A DNA stretch of 11,926 nucleotides from Desulfatirhabdium butyrativorans. GTDB lineage: Bacteria; Desulfobacterota; Desulfobacteria; Desulfobacterales; DYRK01. How positions within the stretch are numbered: position 1 is the first letter of the stretch; each line of letters begins with the position of its first letter. Shown here piece after piece: positions 7,967 to 11,926 of the stretch. Where the stretch lies: assembly GCA_020718785.1 (NCBI GenBank), contig DYRK01000138.1:1-11926 (forward strand). The letters are read 5' to 3'. A program made the position numbers and the translations under genes. Below the pieces are notes generated by a model. That model had not been told where the DNA came from, did no database searches, and saw only the letters and a list, made by a program, of their open reading frames with translations.

Positions 7967-8032
7967 GAGGTACGGTGCTGGGTGCTGGGTTCGAGGTACG
8001 GGGTCTTACCCAGTACCCAGCACCCAGCACCC
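7967..8032. repeat. Heptamer inverted repeat, copy C, between solute-binding protein and adhesin
   Basis: The units run in one uninterrupted 7-base register: GAGGTAC, GGTGCTG, GGTGCTG, GGTTCGA, GGTACGG, GGTCTTA, then CCCAGTA, CCCAGCA, CCCAGCA. Arms 7974-7990 and 8015-8031 pair perfectly over 17 bp with a 24-base loop. It begins 4 bases after the stop of the solute-binding protein gene (8036). No T-run follows on the minus strand. It could act as an mRNA processing or 3'-end stabilising hairpin, which is inference. Confidence 0.9.
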
Positions 8033-8035
8033 GAT

Positions 8036-9601
8036 TCATTCCATCCACGCTTTGTCAAACCTGAGAAATCCCGTGGGATGCTGAACAATTCCGTGAACAT
8101 TCTGCCGATGGGCAATCACCTGCCGGGCATGTGCAAGCGGAACCCAGGGCGCGTATTCATGGATGATTTCCTGCGCCTTTTGATAAAGCCTGATCCGTTC
8201 CTGTTTATCCGTAATTTGTTGGGCTTTTACTAAAAGCTCATGAAGCCTCTCATGCTTGAAAAACGCAATGTTTTCCGCCTGCGGTTTCACGGCATTGTCT
8301 TTATCCAGCAGCACATACAAAAAATTATACGGGTCACCGTTCCCGGCAACCGCGCCGCTTAAACACATATCGTGTTTTCCTGCCGAAGTTCCGGCAAGAT
8401 AGGTTCCCCAGTCATGCGTGACAATCTGCACGTTGATTCCGACCGCTGCCAGATTTGCTTTGACTGCCCGGGCAATCTTATCCGGCTCAGGCATGTAGGG
8501 CCGAGCCACCGGCATTGCCCAGAGCGTGGTTTCAAAGCCTTTTTCAAAGCCCGCCTCTTTCAACAGCTGTTTTGCTTTTTCCGGATTATACTCGTAATCC
8601 TCGATACTGTCATTATATCCCCATATCACCGGCGGTATGGGGTTTTTTGCCGGAATCGCCATATCCTGATAAAAAAGCCTTACCAGATTGGGTTTGTTGA
8701 TTGCGTAATTGACTGCCTGCCTGACCTTGACCTGATCAAAGGGGGCGTTTTCCGTGTTCATGGCCAAATAACCGACATTCAGACCGGTGATGATCTCTGT
8801 CTGCAAATCCTTGCTCTGAATGATTTTTTTGACCATACCGAAGTCCAGTCCGTCCATGCCGTGAATCGCTGCTGTGGTCAGAGCGAGCAGGCGGCTTTTG
8901 TTGTGGACAAGGGTTTTGAACACTACTCCGTCCAAATACGGCGGCTTGCCCCAGTAATCAGGATTTTTTGTCAGAATTATCCGATCTCCGGGAACCCATT
9001 TCTCGAACCGGAAAGGTCCTGTGCCTGCCGGATGTTTTTCAAACTCATCTCCCCATTTTTTCAGGGCTGAAGGACTGATAATCGGCGCGGCGGTCGGTTC
9101 TGCGAGATTGTACAGAAAGGGCGCGTAAAATTTTTCAAGAAAAATTTTTACTGTATGCTCGTCCGCGGCTTCCACAGATTTCACATATTCGAAAGTGCTG
9201 GCATTTGCAAAATCTTTCCGATAATAGGGATGGTCGGTTTCAATCTGCCTGAGAAAAGAAAATACCACGGCATCGGCGTTAAAGGCTGTTCCGTCATGGA
9301 ATACCACTCCTTCGCGTAAATGAAAAGTCCATACTTTTCCGTCTTGGGAAGTTTCCCATGAAACCGCGAGCGCGGGTTCCACTTCTGTGGAAGTATCCTG
9401 AAAGCGTACTAATCCTTCAAAGATACTGGCATTTACTTTTGCGGATTCGCCGTCATCGGTTCTGGCAGGGTCCAAGGACACGGAATCGCCGCCGCGTCCC
9501 CAGATCAGTGTGCCGCCTGTCTTTTCCGCGGCAAAAAGGCTGCATATAAAGATATAACAGACCAGGACTGTTGAAATCCATATTTTTTTCATTGCCTTCA
9601 T
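8036..9601 (-). CDS. Periplasmic solute-binding protein, family 5 (peptide/opine type)
   Basis: This 521-residue exported protein has an N-terminal hydrophobic segment with cleavage likely near LFAA|EKTGG. The mature start GGTLIWGRGGDSVSLDPA is typical of SBP_bac_5 proteins (DppA/OppA-like), as are later motifs: LREGVVFHDGTAFNADAVVFS, GTGPFRFEKWVPGDRIILTKNPDYWG, VRQAVNYAINKPNLV, and LLKEAGFEKGF. Length fits the family. The substrate cannot be read from sequence; short peptides, nickel-chelates or glutathione-like compounds are options. The Cys near residue 20 lacks a proper lipobox. The ATG overlaps the stop of the PP2C gene (ATGA); a second ATG three codons in is possible. No permease or ATPase gene is next to it, and all neighbours are signalling genes or the adhesin, so a sensing role is possible. 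Confidence 0.92.
   Translation of the reverse strand: MKAMKKIWISTVLVCYIFICSLFAAEKTGGTLIWGRGGDSVSLDPARTDDGESAKVNASIFEGLVRFQDTSTEVEPALAVSWETSQDGKVWTFHLREGVVFHDGTAFNADAVVFSFLRQIETDHPYYRKDFANASTFEYVKSVEAADEHTVKIFLEKFYAPFLYNLAEPTAAPIISPSALKKWGDEFEKHPAGTGPFRFEKWVPGDRIILTKNPDYWGKPPYLDGVVFKTLVHNKSRLLALTTAAIHGMDGLDFGMVKKIIQSKDLQTEIITGLNVGYLAMNTENAPFDQVKVRQAVNYAINKPNLVRLFYQDMAIPAKNPIPPVIWGYNDSIEDYEYNPEKAKQLLKEAGFEKGFETTLWAMPVARPYMPEPDKIARAVKANLAAVGINVQIVTHDWGTYLAGTSAGKHDMCLSGAVAGNGDPYNFLYVLLDKDNAVKPQAENIAFFKHERLHELLVKAQQITDKQERIRLYQKAQEIIHEYAPWVPLAHARQVIAHRQNVHGIVQHPTGFLRFDKAWME
9598..9601 (-). other. ATGA stop/start overlap, PP2C gene to solute-binding protein
   Basis: The TGA of the PP2C gene (9600-9598) shares bases with the ATG of the solute-binding protein (9601-9599). 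AGGG just inside the upstream gene end can serve as ribosome binding site. The overlap ties an exported binding protein to a cytoplasmic phosphatase in one transcript. Confidence 0.8.
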
Positions 9602-10947
9602 TCTTCCCTGAATCCGAAGCCCACAACCGCCACATCATCCTGCCGTTCATTTTCGCCTTTGTGTTCATTGAAGGCATTCAGAAAGCTTTCGCGCTGTGTT
9701 TCAAAAAGCTCCTGATAATGGTCTTTCACCAGAGAGATGAGGCGGCGGATACCGAACCGCTCACGGTCATCTGCATCCAATTGGTCTGTGAATCCGTCGC
9801 TGAAAAGATAAAAACACATACCTGCCTCAATGGAAATTTTATGGTTGCTGAAATTGAAATTCATCTCGGATTTTTTATAGCCTATGCTTTTTCTGTCGCC
9901 TTTGACGAAAACAACTTCGTTATTGCGGACATAGATCAGCGGAAGTTTTGCCCCCGCGAATGTCAGCGTTTTTTCCGCGGGATTTATTAGGCAGATAGCG
10001 GCATCCAGACCGTCATCGGAGAGCGCGTAATCCGTATCCTGCTGAAGCGTTGTTTTTACCAGAAAACTCAGTCGCCTGAGAATTTCGGCCGGATCACGCC
10101 TGCCTTCATCGCGGATAATTTTTCTGAGTCCGAATGAAGCGATAAGGGTCATAAACGCGCCCGGAACCCCGTGTCCGGTACAGTCCCCGACCGAAATGAT
10201 CAGCCCGTCTTCGAACCAGTCCGTGAAAATAAAATCGCCGCCCACGATATCTCTTGGCATCCATAAGAAAAAACTGTGCGGAAACGCTGCTTTGATATTT
10301 TCCGGATTCGGCAGCAGAGAACTCTGTATGAGCTGCGCGTAGCGGATGCTGTCCATAATTTTTTTATTCGCGGTTTCCGCTGCCTCACGTTCTTTTTCAG
10401 CTTTTTTTTTACTTGCAATCAGAGCCTCTTCGGTACGTTCACGCTCCGCGATGTTTTCCATGAGTTCCTGATTGATATTTTTGAGTTCCTCGGTTTTTTC
10501 TTCCAATCTCCGATGAGCCTCCTCTTTCTGCCGCCTGTTCATGTATGCCTGAGAATGATAGCGGATTCTTGCAATCAGTTCGATCTTATCCGGAGGCTTG
10601 ACCATATAATCATTTGCACCAAGCGCAAAAGCTTCGGCCTTGACCTTGGGGTCCTCGTCGCCGGACAGCACAATCAGCGGAGTATGCCGGGTTTCATCTT
10701 TGGCGCGGAAATAATACACCATGTGCAGCCCGTTGATTTCAGGCATCACCAAATCCTGAAGGATCACTGTGGGAGAAATATCGCGAGCCTGCCTCAACGC
10801 GTCCCTTGCGCTGCGGAAATAATGAAAGACTATATCTTTTTCGGATTCCAGCATCCGTCCCACAATTTTCCCGATAAATTCCTGATCGTCAACCAGCAGC
10901 ACACTGATTTTGATATCGGCGGGTTTATCCGATTCATTGTTCTTCAT
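9598..10947 (-). CDS. Response regulator with PP2C/SpoIIE-type serine phosphatase domain (RsbU-like)
   Basis: This 449-residue cytoplasmic protein has a receiver at about 13-132 with acidic Asp20/Asp21, phospho-acceptor Asp65 (ILQDLVMPEING) and Lys117. A charged coiled coil follows (about 135-200, many E, K and R), then a PP2C/SpoIIE domain to the end. The domain motifs DIVGGDF (233-239), GDCTGHGVPGAFM (254-266), FSDGFTDQ (382-389) and RQDDVAV (435-441) supply the metal-binding aspartates, so it is predicted active. Family members dephosphorylate an anti-sigma-factor antagonist in partner-switching systems; no such partner is visible here. The start lies 8 bases after the stop of the upstream receiver-DHp gene, with no good Shine-Dalgarno, which suggests coupling. 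It is probably phosphorylated by a kinase encoded here or nearby (inference). Confidence 0.94.
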   Translation of the reverse strand: MKNNESDKPADIKISVLLVDDQEFIGKIVGRMLESEKDIVFHYFRSARDALRQARDISPTVILQDLVMPEINGLHMVYYFRAKDETRHTPLIVLSGDEDPKVKAEAFALGANDYMVKPPDKIELIARIRYHSQAYMNRRQKEEAHRRLEEKTEELKNINQELMENIAERERTEEALIASKKKAEKEREAAETANKKIMDSIRYAQLIQSSLLPNPENIKAAFPHSFFLWMPRDIVGGDFIFTDWFEDGLIISVGDCTGHGVPGAFMTLIASFGLRKIIRDEGRRDPAEILRRLSFLVKTTLQQDTDYALSDDGLDAAICLINPAEKTLTFAGAKLPLIYVRNNEVVFVKGDRKSIGYKKSEMNFNFSNHKISIEAGMCFYLFSDGFTDQLDADDRERFGIRRLISLVKDHYQELFETQRESFLNAFNEHKGENERQDDVAVVGFGFREE

Positions 10948-10955
10948 TTGATATA

Positions 10956-11621
10956 TTATCCGCTTTCGGCTGATGATTTATGAATGTCAATAAGCCGTTT
11001 TCCGTCAGGATACCGATAGGTCTCATACCGCGTGATCCTCATCAGTTTCCCGGTGATGTCGCCTATCCTTCCGACCTGCTGCCCGATACTCTGAATACTG
11101 CGCTTTCGCGGATCATCTTCAGGCATATTCATCGCCATCAGTTCGACATGCCCGGAAATAATCTGCAAAGGCTGATTTATTTCATGGCATACCGCGCCGG
11201 CCATTTCAAGTGCGCCCTGAACTTTCACACTGGATGCCAGCGCGCTCTGCAAAGCTATGATCCGCTTTCCGACCTGAGTGCGGACGCGCAGTTCTCCGTG
11301 ATCAAAAGGCTTGGTGATATAATCATCCGCGCCCGCGTCAAGTCCCTCGATGATGTCTTCTTTGCGGCCTTTGGAGGTAAGTAAAATAATATAAATCATT
11401 TCGGAATGCGGAATTTCACGGATTCTGCGGCAGATTTCCGCGCCTTCCATACCGGGCATCATCCAGTCGAGGATTGCCATCCGGGGAGAATTTTCAGTCT
11501 GAAGAATCTGCCAAGCCTCGTTTCCGTCGCGTGCAGTTACCACTTCGTATCCCCATCGCGGCAGCAATGCTTCAAGCATCCGGCAGGTCAGGGGATCATC
11601 GTCTGCAATCAATATTTTCAT
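10956..11621 (-). CDS. Receiver + DHp (HisKA-like) protein lacking an ATPase domain
   Basis: This 221-residue protein has a receiver at 1-120 with Asp7/Asp8/Asp9, Asp52 (AILDWMMPGMEG) and Lys104. A helical region (about 135-200) carries the H-box AGAVCHEINQPLQ, with His146, resembling the dimerisation/phosphotransfer helices of 'HEINQPL' kinases. It ends about 20 residues after the second helix. No N-, G1- or G2-box follows, and the next gene starts 8 bases downstream, so no ATP-binding domain exists in any frame between them. It may pass phosphoryl groups between receiver and histidine, or serve as a dimerisation docking module. The start was chosen at MKILIADDD, matching the HD-GYP protein; an in-frame ATG at 11633 would add MRNT. 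It is the first gene of the cluster. Confidence 0.9.
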   Translation of the reverse strand: MKILIADDDPLTCRMLEALLPRWGYEVVTARDGNEAWQILQTENSPRMAILDWMMPGMEGAEICRRIREIPHSEMIYIILLTSKGRKEDIIEGLDAGADDYITKPFDHGELRVRTQVGKRIIALQSALASSVKVQGALEMAGAVCHEINQPLQIISGHVELMAMNMPEDDPRKRSIQSIGQQVGRIGDITGKLMRITRYETYRYPDGKRLIDIHKSSAESG

Positions 11622-11637
11622 TGTGTTTCTCATTATG

Positions 11638-11696
11638 GGGTCAGAGGTCAGGGGTACGGGGTGAGAGGTACTATCCCAGAACCCCGTACCTCTCTA
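11638..11696. repeat. Heptamer inverted repeat, copy D, in the 5' leader
   Basis: Left units GGGTCAG, AGGTCAG, GGGTACG, GGGTGAG, AGGTACT (11638-11672) face CCAGAAC, CCCGTAC, CTCTCTA (11676-11696). Two stems compete: 11653-11662 with 11681-11690 (10 bp), and 11663-11671 with 11686-11694 (9 bp), both perfect and sharing 11686-11690. The element lies between the predicted promoter and the first start codon, so it would be transcribed as leader. Confidence 0.88.
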
Positions 11697-11710
11697 TAAT
11701 TAATACCATT

Positions 11711-11739
11711 ATTATCATATTATTTTCGGAATTTATCAA
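11711..11739 (-). promoter_or_regulatory. Predicted sigma70-type promoter of the gene cluster
   Basis: On the minus strand, -35 TTGATA (11734-11739) and -10 GATAAT (11711-11716) are 17 bases apart; each matches consensus at 5 of 6 positions. The surroundings are AT-rich. Transcription would start near 11704 and give a leader of about 70-80 bases containing repeat copy D. Confidence 0.5.
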
Positions 11740-11834
11740 GAAAAAAAATAAGATTCAAAAGGCCTGAGCTTGAACAGCATTTTATTCTGTGCTAAAATTC
11801 AGTTTAATGTTCACTCACGTTACTCTCGTTTTCT

Positions 11835-11920
11835 CGTTCCCAAGCCCCTGCTTGGGAACGCACTTGCCGGGGAGGTTCCCCGGCTTCCCGTGACGGGAGA
11901 CCCGAAGCCGGGGCTTCGGG
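11835..11920. repeat. Row of four GC-rich hairpins (third repeat family), possibly cut by the window end
   Basis: Four successive hairpins are visible. CGTTCCCAAGC/GCTTGGGAACG (11835-11845 with 11850-11860) has an 11-bp stem. GCCGGGGA/TCCCCGGC (11866-11873 with 11877-11884) has 8 bp. TCCCG/CGGGA (11886-11890 with 11894-11898) has 5 bp. CCCGAAGCC/GGCTTCGGG (11901-11909 with 11912-11920) has 9 bp. All are perfect with loops of 2-4 bases. The block is GC-rich next to an AT-rich region (11700-11830) that holds no gene. From memory, similar 'GTTCCCAAGC' palindromes are abundant in large deltaproteobacterial and sulfur-bacterial genomes. Confidence 0.85.
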
Positions 11921-11926
11921 CGCAGA

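Noticed and set aside
8372..9070. Plus-strand open frame of 232 codons
   Set aside because: It is antisense to the solute-binding protein gene with no domain signal.
9533..9601. Lipoprotein signal in the solute-binding protein
   Set aside because: The Cys in YIFIC lacks the small residue at -1 that a lipobox requires, so cleavage by signal peptidase I after LFAA is more likely.
10276..10983. Plus-strand open frame of 235 codons
   Set aside because: It is opposite the receiver-PP2C gene, whose motifs are unmistakable. The translation is rich in Phe and Arg with no family resemblance.

Overview
The window reads as a stretch of chromosome from a Gram-negative bacterium with elaborate signalling. 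A two-partner-secretion adhesin implies an outer membrane. Receiver-output fusions, an adhesin ending in a short Cys-containing C-terminal segment, and several families of short palindromic repeats suggest Desulfobacterota, for example filamentous or multicellular Desulfobacterales such as the Desulfonema type. That taxonomic guess comes from recall of similar repeat-rich genomes, not from a search.

All seven recognisable genes lie on the minus strand, so transcription runs from high to low coordinates. A good sigma70-like promoter (11711-11739) precedes a leader that contains a repeat. It is followed by a receiver + DHp protein without an ATPase domain (10956-11621), a receiver + PP2C/SpoIIE phosphatase (9598-10947) and a family 5 periplasmic solute-binding protein (8036-9601), which starts with an ATGA overlap. 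After a second repeat comes a 1109-residue secreted haemagglutinin-like adhesin (4619-7948). After a third repeat come a receiver + HD-GYP phosphodiesterase (3547-4554) and, again by an ATGA overlap, a 1047-residue hybrid histidine kinase with two receivers and an HPt domain (407-3550). A small recombinase-like DNA-binding protein (5-283) follows a 123-base spacer. The plus strand shows no credible gene.

A plausible joint role is surface attachment under phosphorelay and cyclic-di-GMP control. The membrane kinase and the solute-binding protein could supply the input. The HD-GYP and PP2C proteins could be outputs acting on cyclic-di-GMP and on a partner-switching regulator, and the adhesin could be an effector. 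This is inference from gene order. No TpsB transporter, ABC permease, anti-sigma factor or diguanylate cyclase lies in the window.

The most unusual content is the repeats. Four copies of one element, built from tandem 7-base units of about RGGTNNG facing their complements, sit at 932-1022, 4571-4633, 7967-8032 and 11638-11696. Three lie at gene borders. The fourth is in frame inside the second receiver domain of the kinase and adds about 29 residues. A different 29-base perfect palindrome (5312-5340) lies in frame inside the adhesin and adds two cysteines. A third family, a row of hairpins, closes the window (11835-11920).
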